64,000 bases of DNA from Methanobrevibacter sp. Lineage in GTDB: Archaea > Methanobacteriota > Methanobacteria > Methanobacteriales > Methanobacteriaceae. Of the stretch, positions 27,081 through 36,060 are shown piece by piece. Numbering within the stretch: the first letter of the stretch is position 1; each line of letters opens with the position of its first letter. The notes beneath the pieces are model-generated. The model had not been told where the DNA came from. It searched no databases and saw nothing but the letters and a program-made list of their open reading frames with translations. The position numbers were made by a program, and so were the translations under genes. The stretch spans positions 41,869-105,868 of the forward strand of contig JAFRFD010000149.1 in NCBI GenBank assembly GCA_017434525.1, given 5' to 3'.

Positions 27081-27665
27081 ATGGCGATTTTAAGTGATAA
27101 AGATATAAAAAAATATTTGAAAGAAGGCGAAATAGCAATTGAGCCTCTTTTAGATGAAAAACAGATACAGCCATCTTCTGTTGATATGAGATTAGGAGAT
27201 GAATTTAAAGTATTTAAAGTTATTAGAAAACCATATATTGACCCTAAAGATGAAGAGGACGTCTCATCATATATGGAATCAACAACCGTTAAAGAAGGCG
27301 AAGCATTCATAATCCATCCGAACGAGTTTGCCTTGGCTACCACTTTAGAGTATGTGAAAATACCTAATGATTTGGTTGCAAGAGTAGAAGGCCGTTCCAG
27401 TATGGGAAGATTGGGCGTTACCATGCATGTTACCGCAGGATTTATTGACCCTGGTTTTGAAGGAAAGATTACATTAGAGATATCTAACATTGGTGCAATG
27501 CCTGTAGCTCTCTATCCCGGTCAAAGAGTATGTCAAATTGTTTTCGAAACAATGACAAGCCCTTCCGAAATACCTTACGGACATCCTAGTAGAAACAGCA
27601 AATATATGGGCCAAACCAGCCCTGAAAGCAGTAGAGTTAAATTAGATTATGAATTGAAAAAATAA
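27081..27665 (+). CDS. dcd: dCTP deaminase
   Basis: This 194-residue enzyme makes dUTP from dCTP; methanogen relatives can go straight to dUMP. Motifs seen are QPSSVDMRLGDEF, NEFALATTLEYV, GRSSMGRLGV and HVTAGFIDPGFEGKITLE, which hold the nucleotide and the catalytic Glu. ATG 27081 is the canonical start; an in-frame TTG at 27069 would add four residues. glyS begins about 16 nt downstream, so the two are co-transcribed. Whether this copy has dUTPase activity cannot be settled by eye. Confidence 0.94.
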   Translation: MAILSDKDIKKYLKEGEIAIEPLLDEKQIQPSSVDMRLGDEFKVFKVIRKPYIDPKDEEDVSSYMESTTVKEGEAFIIHPNEFALATTLEYVKIPNDLVARVEGRSSMGRLGVTMHVTAGFIDPGFEGKITLEISNIGAMPVALYPGQRVCQIVFETMTSPSEIPYGHPSRNSKYMGQTSPESSRVKLDYELKK

Positions 27666-27680
27666 TTGGAGATAATATTT

Positions 27681-29375
27681 ATGAATCATGATAAAATGTC
27701 AAATATCAGCGCAAAAAGAGGATTCTTATGGCCATCCTTTGAAATTTACTCAGGAGTATCCGGTTTTACTGACTACGGACCTCTTGGGGCAAGTCTAAAA
27801 AACAATATCATGCAAAAATGGAGAAAACAGTACGTTTCAGGTGAGGGATTCTATGAAATAGAAGGTCCAACCGTAATGCCTAAAGAAGTTTTAAAAGCAT
27901 CAGGCCACGTTGACAACTTTACCGATCCTATGTGTAAATGTGAAAAATGTGGTGAGGTCTTCAGAGCTGACCATATCATTGAAGACGTGATCGGCGAAGA
28001 TGTTGAAAGCCTTGAGAATGAAGAGCTTGACCAAATCGTCATCGACAACAACATCAAATGTCCGGAATGTGGAGGAGACTTATCCAACATTTGGAATTAT
28101 AACTTGATGTTTAAAACTGAAATTGGCGCAAAAGGAGACAAAGTAGGATATATGAGACCTGAAACTGCACAGGGAATATTCATTTTATTTAAAAGGTTAG
28201 AAAGGTTTTTCAGAGGAAAACTCCCATTTGGTGCAGTACAACTTGGAAAAGCATACAGAAATGAAATTTCACCAAGGCAGGGAGTTATCAGACTTAGGGA
28301 ATTCACACAAGCAGAAGCAGAAATCTTTTTAAATCCTAAAGACAAGACCCATCCAAAATTTTCACAAATCGAAGATGTTATATTACGTTTGAATTCACAG
28401 GAAGTTCAGGAAAATAACCTGGAACCTTTAGAAATCACTGCACGTGAAGCGCTTGACAAAGGCATCGTGGCCAATGAAATGTTGATTTACCAATTATATT
28501 TAGCCCGTAAATTCCTAACCGAAATCGGTATTCCGGAAGATGTTTTAAGATTCAGACAACACTTGGCAGGAGAAATGGCTCATTATGCCCTTGACTGCTG
28601 GGATGTTGAAGTTAAAACAGACAAATACGGTTGGGTAGAAATTATCGGAATAGCCGATAGGGGAGACTACGATTTGACATCACATTCAAAATACAGTAAC
28701 GATGAGTTAAATGTGTTTGTTGAATATGACGAACCTAAAAAAGTTCAAAAGACTATCGTCAAACCTAATTTATCCAAATTCGGACCGATATTTAAAGGAG
28801 ACTCTCCTAAAGTAAAACAAGCAATAGAAAATGCTAACGTTAATGAAATCAAAGCAGCTATTAAAAGCGAAGGCAAATTTACCGTGGAATTGGACAAGGT
28901 TTACGAAGTAAGTGAAGATCTGCTCATATTCGAAGACATTGAAGAGGAAATTACAGGTGAAAAAATAGTTCCTCACGTTATTGAACCTTCATTCGGTATT
29001 GACCGTATAACCTACTCAGTCTTATTGCACTCATTTACCGAAACAGATGAAAAAGACTACTTCAAGTTCGACAAATCAGTTGCTCCAGTCCAACTTGGAA
29101 TTTTCCCTCTTGTAAATAAAGAAGGACCTCGTGAAATAGCTCAAGACTTAACCGAAAAATTAAGAATGGCCGGTTTTACAGTCGAATATGATGCAACCGG
29201 CACCATCGGAAAAAGATATGCAAGAGCAGATGAAATTGGTATTCCTCTTGCAATAACTGTTGACTTTGATACCATTGAGGACAATCAGGTTACCGTAAGG
29301 GACAGAGACACAGAAGAACAAGAAAGAATAGCAATTTCCGAATTGCACGACTATTTAGAAAAATATTATAAATGA
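27681..29375 (+). CDS. glyS: Glycyl-tRNA synthetase (archaeal/eukaryotic class II type)
   Basis: This 564-residue enzyme charges tRNA-Gly. The N-terminus has KRGFLWPSFEIYSG and GFTDYGPLGASLKNN, the class II motif 1 region. A zinc-like pair, CEKCGEVF and CPECGGD, follows at about 80-135. Motif 2 reads KAYRNEISPRQGVIRLREF and motif 3 EPSFGIDRI. A C-terminal anticodon-binding domain completes it. ATG 27681 is supported by GGAGAT 8 nt upstream. Length and order match the archaeal dimeric form. Confidence 0.97.
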   Translation: MNHDKMSNISAKRGFLWPSFEIYSGVSGFTDYGPLGASLKNNIMQKWRKQYVSGEGFYEIEGPTVMPKEVLKASGHVDNFTDPMCKCEKCGEVFRADHIIEDVIGEDVESLENEELDQIVIDNNIKCPECGGDLSNIWNYNLMFKTEIGAKGDKVGYMRPETAQGIFILFKRLERFFRGKLPFGAVQLGKAYRNEISPRQGVIRLREFTQAEAEIFLNPKDKTHPKFSQIEDVILRLNSQEVQENNLEPLEITAREALDKGIVANEMLIYQLYLARKFLTEIGIPEDVLRFRQHLAGEMAHYALDCWDVEVKTDKYGWVEIIGIADRGDYDLTSHSKYSNDELNVFVEYDEPKKVQKTIVKPNLSKFGPIFKGDSPKVKQAIENANVNEIKAAIKSEGKFTVELDKVYEVSEDLLIFEDIEEEITGEKIVPHVIEPSFGIDRITYSVLLHSFTETDEKDYFKFDKSVAPVQLGIFPLVNKEGPREIAQDLTEKLRMAGFTVEYDATGTIGKRYARADEIGIPLAITVDFDTIEDNQVTVRDRDTEEQERIAISELHDYLEKYYK

Positions 29376-29390
29376 GTTTGAAACTCATTT
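29370..29390. terminator. Bidirectional hairpin between convergent glyS and regulator gene
   Basis: AAATGAGTTT and AAACTCATTT are perfect 10-bp arms around one G. They overlap the stop codons of both convergent genes; T-rich sequence follows on the + strand. Confidence 0.7.
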
Positions 29391-30161
29391 ATTCTCATTT
29401 TTGAAATTATTGAAAAGATTGTTGGCCCACACAAGGGATTCCTCATTTTTAGAAGTCAACAACCTGTTTTGATCAAAATTTCCATTTTCCAAAAACAAAC
29501 CTAAAATCATCACATTATCAGTGACAATCAACAAAAAGGAATCATATTCATCAAAGGGAACGAGAGTTTCAATATCTGATTTTTCCTGAAATCCTTCCAA
29601 AAGGTTTTGGGGAACCAATATCTCAACATCCTTATTTTGAGAGATTAGATTTCTCAATATCTCAAAGAATGATTCATAATAAAATGGCAGGATGCATTTT
29701 ACGGATTCTGATTGTGAAAGACATCTTTCAATGAAATTGTAGGTCCTGTAGGCATCGACCCCACTGGATTCCATCAGTTTTGCTTTTCCGAGCAAATACA
29801 ACTCCATAACCGATTCATTTGGAATCATGTCAACAATATGGCCATCCAGAATATTGAAAAATTCATTCAATAGCCTGATGATTCTTTTAACTTCCAAAAC
29901 ATTTTCAATCCTTACCCTAGCAGAGTTGGTCAGGAAATATTTGTTATGTTCGCGGTAGAGTAAATTCTTAAGCTCCATGTCATGCATATTGCTTGATATG
30001 GAGCTATAACTCAAGCCGGTTATCTCTGTCATCTCCCTCATATTTTGAGGGCTTTGATACAGACATGCCAATATTTTTAATCTCGCAAACGAATTTGCCG
30101 TGAATTTTACATCTTCAAAAATTGTGTCAAAATTTTCTATACATTCTTCGCTATTAAACAT
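29385..30161 (-). CDS. Winged-helix transcriptional regulator with FilR1 domain
   Basis: This is a 258-residue protein. Residues about 15-80 form an ArsR/MarR-like winged helix (FARLKILACLYQSPQNMREM, then SYSSISSNMHDMELKNL). The remaining part matches the FilR1 / methanogen HTH domain (DUF1724) in layout, with a Rossmann-like strand order. Such regulators control unknown genes, and FilR1 regulates filament formation in Methanosaeta. The ATG at 30161 fits AGGTGG 5 nt upstream; the in-frame GTG at 30170 overlaps that site. An inverted repeat just before the gene may be its own operator. Confidence 0.85.
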   Translation of the reverse strand: MFNSEECIENFDTIFEDVKFTANSFARLKILACLYQSPQNMREMTEITGLSYSSISSNMHDMELKNLLYREHNKYFLTNSARVRIENVLEVKRIIRLLNEFFNILDGHIVDMIPNESVMELYLLGKAKLMESSGVDAYRTYNFIERCLSQSESVKCILPFYYESFFEILRNLISQNKDVEILVPQNLLEGFQEKSDIETLVPFDEYDSFLLIVTDNVMILGLFLENGNFDQNRLLTSKNEESLVWANNLFNNFKNENK

Positions 30162-30171
30162 ATAAACCACC

Positions 30172-30187
30172 TAAGTAGTATTACTTA
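30172..30187. promoter_or_regulatory. Inverted repeat, candidate operator of the FilR1-type regulator
   Basis: TAAGTA and TACTTA are perfect arms around GTAT, starting 11 nt upstream of the regulator's ATG. Position and symmetry suit autoregulation by a dimeric winged-helix protein. With 6-bp A/T-rich arms, chance is possible. Confidence 0.4.
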
Positions 30188-30313
30188 TAGAGTTATTTTT
30201 ATTACTAAAAAATATAAAATATACCAAAGTGAACAAAAGCATCAAACAACACTTACAAAAAATTTAAAAATCATAAATTTTTTAGATATTTTTTTAAAAC
30301 AGGACAAACAAAA

Positions 30314-31102
30314 ATGAACTTAAATAATTATTATAACGGGATTAAAATGATAGACACACATATGCACGCCGATTCAAGAAGCAGCGAAGATTTTGAAAAA
30401 ATGTATTTGGCAGGAATAGACACCGCCATAACCTGCAGTTTTTATCCATATAAAATAGATAACGAATCCGTACTCTTAAATCATTTGAACAGGATTTTGG
30501 AATATGATACAAAAAGAGCGGGTGAATATGGCCTTGACTTGAAAGTGGCATTGGGAATCCATCCTGCAAATACCATTGAAAACACTGAAATAATCTATGA
30601 ACATTTGTATGAATGGATTGAAAATAATCAAATCGTTGCGATTGGAGAGATAGGCCTTGAAGATTTGACAGACAGTGAAATTACCATTTTCAAAAAGCAA
30701 TTGGATATTGCAGACGAAACAAACTCCAAGGTAATAATCCACACTCCAAGAAAAAACAAGGAGAAAGTGCTGAAAGAGATTTTGGAAATATTGCCGCAAC
30801 ACCTAGATGAACATCTGGCCGTAATCGACCACATTAATCCAGATGTTGTAGGAGATGCAATAAACACCGATTGCATGCTCGGTTTGACAGTCCAACCACA
30901 AAAAATGGAAAAGGAAGATGCAATAGCCATTTTAGATGAATATGGGTTTGATAAATTCCTGTTAAACAGCGACATCAGCAATAAGCCATCAGATCCATTG
31001 TCCGTTCCAAAAACAATACGCGAATTGCATAGGTTAGGATATGATAAAGAGGACATTGAAAAAATATCCCATAAAAATGCCCAAAGCTTCTTCAATATAT
31101 AA
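30314..31102 (+). CDS. TatD-family metal-dependent hydrolase (archaeal)
   Basis: This 262-residue TIM-barrel hydrolase has IDTHMHADSR (metal-binding His-x-His), ALGIHPAN, GEIGLEDL, VIIHTPRKNK and LLNSDISN in order. This subgroup differs from classical TatD in its short motifs; nuclease activity is not assured. ATG 30314 or 30347 is possible; the second gives the most typical family start (MIDTHMH). It is divergent from the regulator gene and may be under its control. A second, more canonical TatD protein lies at 44888. Confidence 0.85.
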   Translation: MNLNNYYNGIKMIDTHMHADSRSSEDFEKMYLAGIDTAITCSFYPYKIDNESVLLNHLNRILEYDTKRAGEYGLDLKVALGIHPANTIENTEIIYEHLYEWIENNQIVAIGEIGLEDLTDSEITIFKKQLDIADETNSKVIIHTPRKNKEKVLKEILEILPQHLDEHLAVIDHINPDVVGDAINTDCMLGLTVQPQKMEKEDAIAILDEYGFDKFLLNSDISNKPSDPLSVPKTIRELHRLGYDKEDIEKISHKNAQSFFNI

Positions 31103-31132
31103 TTTATATATCTCCAAATCAAATAAGAAATC

Positions 31133-32047
31133 ATGAGTTTAGTTAAAAATATTCCAATACCAATTTGCGGACTGGTTCTTGCATTGTTGTCCCTTGGTAA
31201 TTTAACGCAAGACATTCATCCAGCCCTAAAACTTATTTTTGGAGGTGTTGGACTAATATTTTTAATTTTAATTATCTTAAAACTAGTTCTATACACCAAC
31301 GACATCACAGATGATTTGAAAAATCCCGTGATTGCAACTAGTTCCGGGACTTTTTCCATGAGTTTGATGATTCTATCTACATATATCATACAATTCAATC
31401 CAACTATCGCATATACCATATGGATTATTGGAATTGCATTGCATATTTTGCTAATGATTTACGTTACATACCATTTTATCATACACAATTTCAATATTTC
31501 TAATGTCTATCCTAGCTACTGGATAGCGTATGTTGGAATAACAATGGCGGCAATAACATCAACCGTGCATGAGATAACCGAAATCGGATTTCTATTTTTC
31601 ATAGTAGGATTTGTAGCCATGATGATTACATTGCCCCTGGTAATATACAGATACATCAAAGAACCAAATATTCCAGATATGAACAAACCGTTAATCTGCA
31701 TATTTACGGCAATCTTCAGCATATTGATTGTAGGATACCTAAATACGTCAAATAATATATCAAACGAATTTATAATTATTTTATACCTATTTGCCCGTAT
31801 ATTTTACATATTTTCTCTTTGGAAATTCGTTGAATATAGGAATCTGGACTTCTATCCTAGCTTTTCAGCATTCACGTTTCCATTTGTGATAAGCGCTCTT
31901 GCAACAAAAGGAGTCCTGGCAAAAATAGGAGAAAATTTAATATTAGCAAATATTTTAAAAATAGAAATGGCAATAGCTGTTTTAATCGTGGTTTATATCT
32001 TACTTAGATATCTGAAATTTTTAAAAAATAGTGAAAGTAGAAATTAA
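31133..32047 (+). CDS. TDT-family membrane protein (tellurite-resistance/dicarboxylate or anion channel type)
   Basis: This 304-residue protein has nine or ten membrane helices with the TehA/Mae1/SLAC1 pattern: IPIPICGLVLALLSLGNL at helix 1, later YPSYWIAYVGITMA and FYPSFSAFTFPFVISALA. These proteins pass anions such as malate, sulfite or chloride, and the substrate here is unknown. It starts 30 nt after the TatD-like gene. A hairpin with T-run ends it, just before convergent sepF. Confidence 0.85.
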   Translation: MSLVKNIPIPICGLVLALLSLGNLTQDIHPALKLIFGGVGLIFLILIILKLVLYTNDITDDLKNPVIATSSGTFSMSLMILSTYIIQFNPTIAYTIWIIGIALHILLMIYVTYHFIIHNFNISNVYPSYWIAYVGITMAAITSTVHEITEIGFLFFIVGFVAMMITLPLVIYRYIKEPNIPDMNKPLICIFTAIFSILIVGYLNTSNNISNEFIIILYLFARIFYIFSLWKFVEYRNLDFYPSFSAFTFPFVISALATKGVLAKIGENLILANILKIEMAIAVLIVVYILLRYLKFLKNSESRN

Positions 32048-32053
32048 TCTACT
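32036..32053 (+). terminator. Hairpin terminator after the TDT gene
   Basis: AGTAGA and TCTACT flank AATTAA and are followed by ATTTTTTATTG. The stop codon of the TDT gene lies in the loop. Confidence 0.6.
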
Positions 32054-32567
32054 ATTTTTTATTGATAATCCTTACTTTTTTAGGAGAGACGATGATTAAA
32101 TCCTTATCATCAGTTCTTGCAAGCAATAAAGCCTGAACGCCATAATCTGCTCTCATCTGTTTGATTTTATCACCGGCTAACTTAAAGTTAGCTGCACTTT
32201 CCCTTTCTAAAAATGACAAGTCCAAAATAACAGGATTGTTTTCTTCAATGACTTGATCAACAACATAATTAATGTCATCAATGGTTCTTGGCCTGATTAA
32301 AACGATTTCGTATAATGACTGTTCAGGAATAATCACTTCATACTCATCATAATCGGGAGTCGGATTAGGAGTTGGTGTTGGTCTTGGTTTTTGTTGATAT
32401 TGCTGACGATTAGGTTGCTGATATCCGTTATTGGTTCTGTTTTCGGTTTTGGTGAGATTATTTATCATATTAGATAAATTATCGAGAGCACTCTCGTGGT
32501 TATCTCTTTTAGTGGTTTCGGTTTCTTCATAGCCCAAACTTCTTTTTAAGTTATCCATAAAACTCAT
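32052..32567 (-). CDS. sepF: Cell division protein SepF (archaeal)
   Basis: This 171-residue protein has the three expected parts: an amphipathic membrane-binding start (MSFMDNLKRSLG), a flexible Asn/Gln/Pro-rich linker (about 30-78) and the SepF core (about 80-168, with RPRTIDDINYVVDQVIE and PVILDLSFLERE). SepF is the membrane anchor of FtsZ in FtsA-lacking archaea. Its Shine-Dalgarno GAGGAGT includes the stop region of the upstream DUF1611 gene, so the pair is co-translated. Confidence 0.95.
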   Translation of the reverse strand: MSFMDNLKRSLGYEETETTKRDNHESALDNLSNMINNLTKTENRTNNGYQQPNRQQYQQKPRPTPTPNPTPDYDEYEVIIPEQSLYEIVLIRPRTIDDINYVVDQVIEENNPVILDLSFLERESAANFKLAGDKIKQMRADYGVQALLLARTDDKDLIIVSPKKVRIINKK

Positions 32568-32572
32568 TTCAA

Positions 32573-33625
32573 TTACTCCTCTAAATATTCAAGAATAGCA
32601 TCTAACAATTTAGAAGCTCCATTATTGTAAACATCTTCCACAGGTAAATTATATTTAGACTCAAAGTATTCCGGACATAAATCTAAACTGGCATTTTTAA
32701 AGTTGACTGATAAGCCGACGACTTTTGTAGGTTCAACAGCTTCAATAGCTTTGATTTCTTCTTCAATGCCTCTAGGTTCCCTGTATGGGTGATTTGGTCT
32801 GTGTCCAACAATGACTGCATCAGGGGAAGCGCCTATTAAAATAGCTGCTGATAAACCTCTAGGATGAGGGTTTCCCTTTTCAGTCAGACTGGATTGGCCT
32901 TCAATAAAAATGATATCTGGTTTTTTGGTTTCCTCAACATATTTGATTGCAGATAAAACTGCTGCCGGAACGTCCATAGCGGATAAACTTCCAGCTCTGA
33001 AATTAAAATCAGTAGGTTCTTCCAAACCCATTTCATCAGTGGATATTATGGCAGGAGTCAAGCCTTTTTCGCTAGCGGCTATTCCAAGCATTTTGGTAGT
33101 GGTTCTTTTTCCACATTCTTGAGATGTGCCCCCAACAAATATTACCGGAGCTTTAGGGTTATAGGATATTTTCGGTAAAACTTCACATGATTTTTCAGGA
33201 GCGACTCCAGCAATTTTTTCCACAACATCTAATCTTGGTCCGATTTCCTTAATGACCAAATTCTTTGAATCAGCAAATTTCTTTAGGGACAGATTTTCCT
33301 CAATGGATAAAGATCTAAAGGAAGTAATTACGTTTAGACCAGCATCAATAGCCTGAACGGCATATTTGAGTGCAGCACCCTCAGCACCAATAGGCAACAT
33401 TATTACAAGAGATTTTGCATTCGGAGAACCTTCCAAACACTTTTCCAAACTGCCTGAAACAACTTGATTGCAAAATTGTTTTCCTTGCTTTCTTTCATCG
33501 TCGTCGATGAATCCTACTGTCTCGATGCCTTCAAGATTGGAGAACTTTTCGCCTCCTCCACCGCATCCCACTACGATGAATGGATTTAAATCTTGAATTT
33601 CTTTTACTGAACTTACTGAATACAA
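32573..33625 (-). CDS. DUF1611/COG3367 P-loop protein
   Basis: This is a protein of about 350 residues. The first 135 residues are a Rossmann-like domain ([13 protein letters not shown]). The rest is a P-loop-like domain with [30 protein letters not shown] and [13 protein letters not shown]. Bacterial relatives (DgcN) N-acetylate D-glutamate; the archaeal role is undetermined. Start: TTG at 33625 sits 5-6 nt after GGGGTGA, while GTG at 33634 lies inside that site, so TTG is preferred with modest certainty. It is followed by sepF with overlapping signals. Confidence 0.82.
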   Translation of the reverse strand: MYSVSSVKEIQDLNPFIVVGCGGGGEKFSNLEGIETVGFIDDDERKQGKQFCNQVVSGSLEKCLEGSPNAKSLVIMLPIGAEGAALKYAVQAIDAGLNVITSFRSLSIEENLSLKKFADSKNLVIKEIGPRLDVVEKIAGVAPEKSCEVLPKISYNPKAPVIFVGGTSQECGKRTTTKMLGIAASEKGLTPAIISTDEMGLEEPTDFNFRAGSLSAMDVPAAVLSAIKYVEETKKPDIIFIEGQSSLTEKGNPHPRGLSAAILIGASPDAVIVGHRPNHPYREPRGIEEEIKAIEAVEPTKVVGLSVNFKNASLDLCPEYFESKYNLPVEDVYNNGASKLLDAILEYLEE

Positions 33626-33831
33626 AAATTTCACCCCTATCCTATAATTTATAACTTATAACTAATCATGTAAATTTATTATCTTAATTTTTGAGAAAAC
33701 ATTTCAAAAAATAATATTATTATTATCTATGAATTTTCACATTAATAAATGTATAATGTTTTAGGACAAATTTATTTATAAATCTAGTGATAAACTATAA
33801 ATATAAAACTGATTATCAAGGAGAAATTAAC

Positions 33832-34776
33832 ATGAGAAAACCTTATGTTATACTTATCGGAAGCGCCTCAGGAATTGGAAAATCAACAATAGCTGCAGAA
33901 TTGGCCAAATCATTAAATATAAAACATTTAATTGAAAGTGACTTCATTCGGGCAGTTGTTCGTGGAATCATCGGAAAAGAATATGCGCCGGCACTTCACA
34001 GCTCATCTTATGATGCATACAAACATCTTCGAAATAAAAATCGTTATGAGAGTTATGAAGAGTTGGTGTCTGCGGGATTTGATGAACATGCTGCATCAGT
34101 AATTCCCGGATTGGAAAAGATTATCCAAAGGGCCATTACGGATTATGATGACATCATCATTGAGGGAGTTCATCTGGTTCCCGGCCTCATCAACATCGAA
34201 CAGTTTAAGGACTATGCAAACATTTACTTTTTTGTATTGAGCTCTGATGAGGAATCCCACAAGGAACGATTTGTTAAAAGAGCCGTTCAGATTCACAGAG
34301 GTGGAAAACAGCTTGATTTCTTTAGAGAAAACAGAATCATCCATGACCACCTATTAAAACAAGCAAGAGCAAATGATGTAACTGTCATTAAGGCCGAAGC
34401 CATTGATAAAACCCTTGATAAGATCTTAGCTATCATCAACAAGGCCTGCGCCACAATCAACCTTATAAATGATGTGGACGAATTGGCCGATGTAATAGAT
34501 ATAATCATAACCAAAAATAATGGAAGCCTTGAAAAGGTTGTTTACAACATAAAAGGATTTAAAGAACCGTTAGTGAGAAACATTAATGTCAGCGACTTTG
34601 AATCCGCTGAAAAATTTGTTGATACCCTTAAAAAAGATGAAAGCAAAAAAGAGTACCTGAATGAGTTATATAAATTATCCGAATATAGAAAAACAACCAT
34701 CTGCGCTTCAAATCAAGAAAAATTAGATGAAATTATTAAAGAATTAACTGATAAAGGATATGTTTTAAATGAATGA
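33832..34776 (+). CDS. pgk2: 2-phosphoglycerate kinase
   Basis: This 314-residue kinase makes 2,3-bisphosphoglycerate from 2-phosphoglycerate, the first step to cyclic 2,3-diphosphoglycerate, a thermoprotectant and phosphate store of Methanobacteriales. The P-loop reads GSASGIGKST, with ESDFIRAVVRG after it and a Walker B-like IIIEGVHLVPG. ATG 33832 is fixed by AAGGAGA 7 nt upstream. Its 3' end overlaps the ZPR1-like gene by 8 nt. The partner cDPG synthetase is not in the window. Confidence 0.93.
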   Translation: MRKPYVILIGSASGIGKSTIAAELAKSLNIKHLIESDFIRAVVRGIIGKEYAPALHSSSYDAYKHLRNKNRYESYEELVSAGFDEHAASVIPGLEKIIQRAITDYDDIIIEGVHLVPGLINIEQFKDYANIYFFVLSSDEESHKERFVKRAVQIHRGGKQLDFFRENRIIHDHLLKQARANDVTVIKAEAIDKTLDKILAIINKACATINLINDVDELADVIDIIITKNNGSLEKVVYNIKGFKEPLVRNINVSDFESAEKFVDTLKKDESKKEYLNELYKLSEYRKTTICASNQEKLDEIIKELTDKGYVLNE

Positions 34777-35350
34777 AGACACATTAACTGAAATGATTAT
34801 CAAATGTCCGGCATGTTCCGTTGAAGGAAAAGCCAAATCCATCATGAAAGAACTTGAAATACCTCACTTTGGAAAAGTTCTCGAAACCACAATCATATGT
34901 CCAGAATGCGGATTTAAGCATAGCGACGTTATTGCACTGGAACAGAACGACCCTGCAAAATATGTTCTTGAAATAAATGAAAATGCATTAACCGTTAGGG
35001 TTGTCAGATCCCAATCCGCCACCGTTACAATACCCGAACTGGGAATCAAGGTTGAACCGGGGCCAAAATCAGAAGGATATGTGACCAATGTTGAAGGCGT
35101 CCTCAATCGTTTTGAAGATGCTGTGAAAAAGGCATTGAATCTTTTTGATGATACAGAATCTCAAAAAAATGCGAAAAATACTCTTGCACAAATTCAAGAG
35201 CTTAAAAAAGGAAATGGAACTGCAACACTTATCATTCAAGATCCATTCGGACAAAGTAACATAGTCAGCGACAGTGCTGAAATATTTGAAATTCCCGAAG
35301 AGGAATTACGTGATTTAAAAACAGGATTTACAACTATTGAAGATAATTAG
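34769..35350 (+). CDS. ZPR1-type zinc-finger protein (archaeal)
   Basis: This 193-residue protein has a zinc ribbon (CPAC and [11 protein letters not shown]) followed by the single ZPR1 beta-domain ([23 protein letters not shown] and later [13 protein letters not shown]). Eukaryotic ZPR1 has this unit twice and assists eEF1A folding; the archaeal single-unit role is open. It overlaps pgk2 by 8 nt, so translation is linked. Confidence 0.9.
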   Translation: MNEDTLTEMIIKCPACSVEGKAKSIMKELEIPHFGKVLETTIICPECGFKHSDVIALEQNDPAKYVLEINENALTVRVVRSQSATVTIPELGIKVEPGPKSEGYVTNVEGVLNRFEDAVKKALNLFDDTESQKNAKNTLAQIQELKKGNGTATLIIQDPFGQSNIVSDSAEIFEIPEEELRDLKTGFTTIEDN

Positions 35351-35359
35351 GAAGAAAGA

Positions 35360-35794
35360 TTATTCTTCTTCCTCTTCTTCCATACTTGCTGTGAAGCTAG
35401 CGAATGTGTCTTCTTCAACAACATCTTTTAATTTTAAAGTTTTTTGAACATCCATAGCTAATGCATTACAATCTGCTTTAATAGCTTCTAAATGTAATAA
35501 AATTCTTTCTTTTTCCTGATTGATTCTTTCAATGTTAGTGTATGGGTAAGTAGATTCCTTAAGCATTTCATATTCAATGGTTGTGTAAGGATAATCATTT
35601 AATTGTTTACAAACATTTTTTAAGACTTCTCCTAAAAATTTGTTCATTTCTACTTTTACTCTTTCCCTAATCATTTTGTCATCATCAAGATTTTCTTTCA
35701 TTAAACGTACAACTTCCGCTTTTGCAAAAGGTAATTTTTCTTCTTCTTCATCGATGAATTCTTCAGAAGTTTCAATAATTTCTTCATCTGCCAT
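35360..35794 (-). CDS. Putative histone-fold protein with acidic tails and coiled-coil extension
   Basis: In this 144-residue protein, residues about 21-85 read like a histone fold: [14 protein letters not shown] (helix 1), a long helix with [20 protein letters not shown] (helix 2), then [11 protein letters not shown] (loop and helix 3, like the KTIKAEDI stretch of archaeal histones). A long helix, probably coiled coil, follows (about 92-130). Both ends are strongly acidic ([12 protein letters not shown] and EEEEEE). The layout recalls M. jannaschii MJ1647-type histones with an added C-terminal helix. This is a by-eye resemblance; DNA-binding residues are not verified. Confidence 0.6.
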   Translation of the reverse strand: MADEEIIETSEEFIDEEEEKLPFAKAEVVRLMKENLDDDKMIRERVKVEMNKFLGEVLKNVCKQLNDYPYTTIEYEMLKESTYPYTNIERINQEKERILLHLEAIKADCNALAMDVQKTLKLKDVVEEDTFASFTASMEEEEEE

Positions 35795-36036
35795 TATTAC
35801 ACCTCGTTTAATTAATTAAAAATATTGATTCATCAAGTAAAATTTTAAAAAAAACATTATTTCATCAATATCTACTTATTACTTTATCCTAACTTTTATT
35901 TAAAGGTTTTGATTTAATTGAAGAAACGGAGCAGTATTTGGCCATTTATGTCATCAACTATAAAAATAATAAATCGTGAAATTAATAATTTTGATACTTA
36001 GGAAATTTTGAAAAACCGTTTTAAAAAAATGAAAAT

Positions 36037-36056
36037 AAGTAGCCCAAAGGCTACTT
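36037..36056 (-). terminator. Hairpin terminator of the adhesin gene
   Basis: AAGTAGCC and GGCTACTT form a perfect 8-bp stem around a four-base loop, 4 nt past the adhesin stop. Read leftward it is followed by ATTTTCATTTTTTT. Confidence 0.78.
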
Positions 36057-36060
36057 TAAA

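Noticed and set aside
27065..27490. A 141-codon leftward reading frame
   Set aside because: It is antisense to dcd, which carries all dCTP deaminase motifs.
30476..31215. Leftward reading frames of 108 and 195 codons
   Set aside because: Both lie antisense to the TatD-like and TDT genes and lack ribosome sites and family features.
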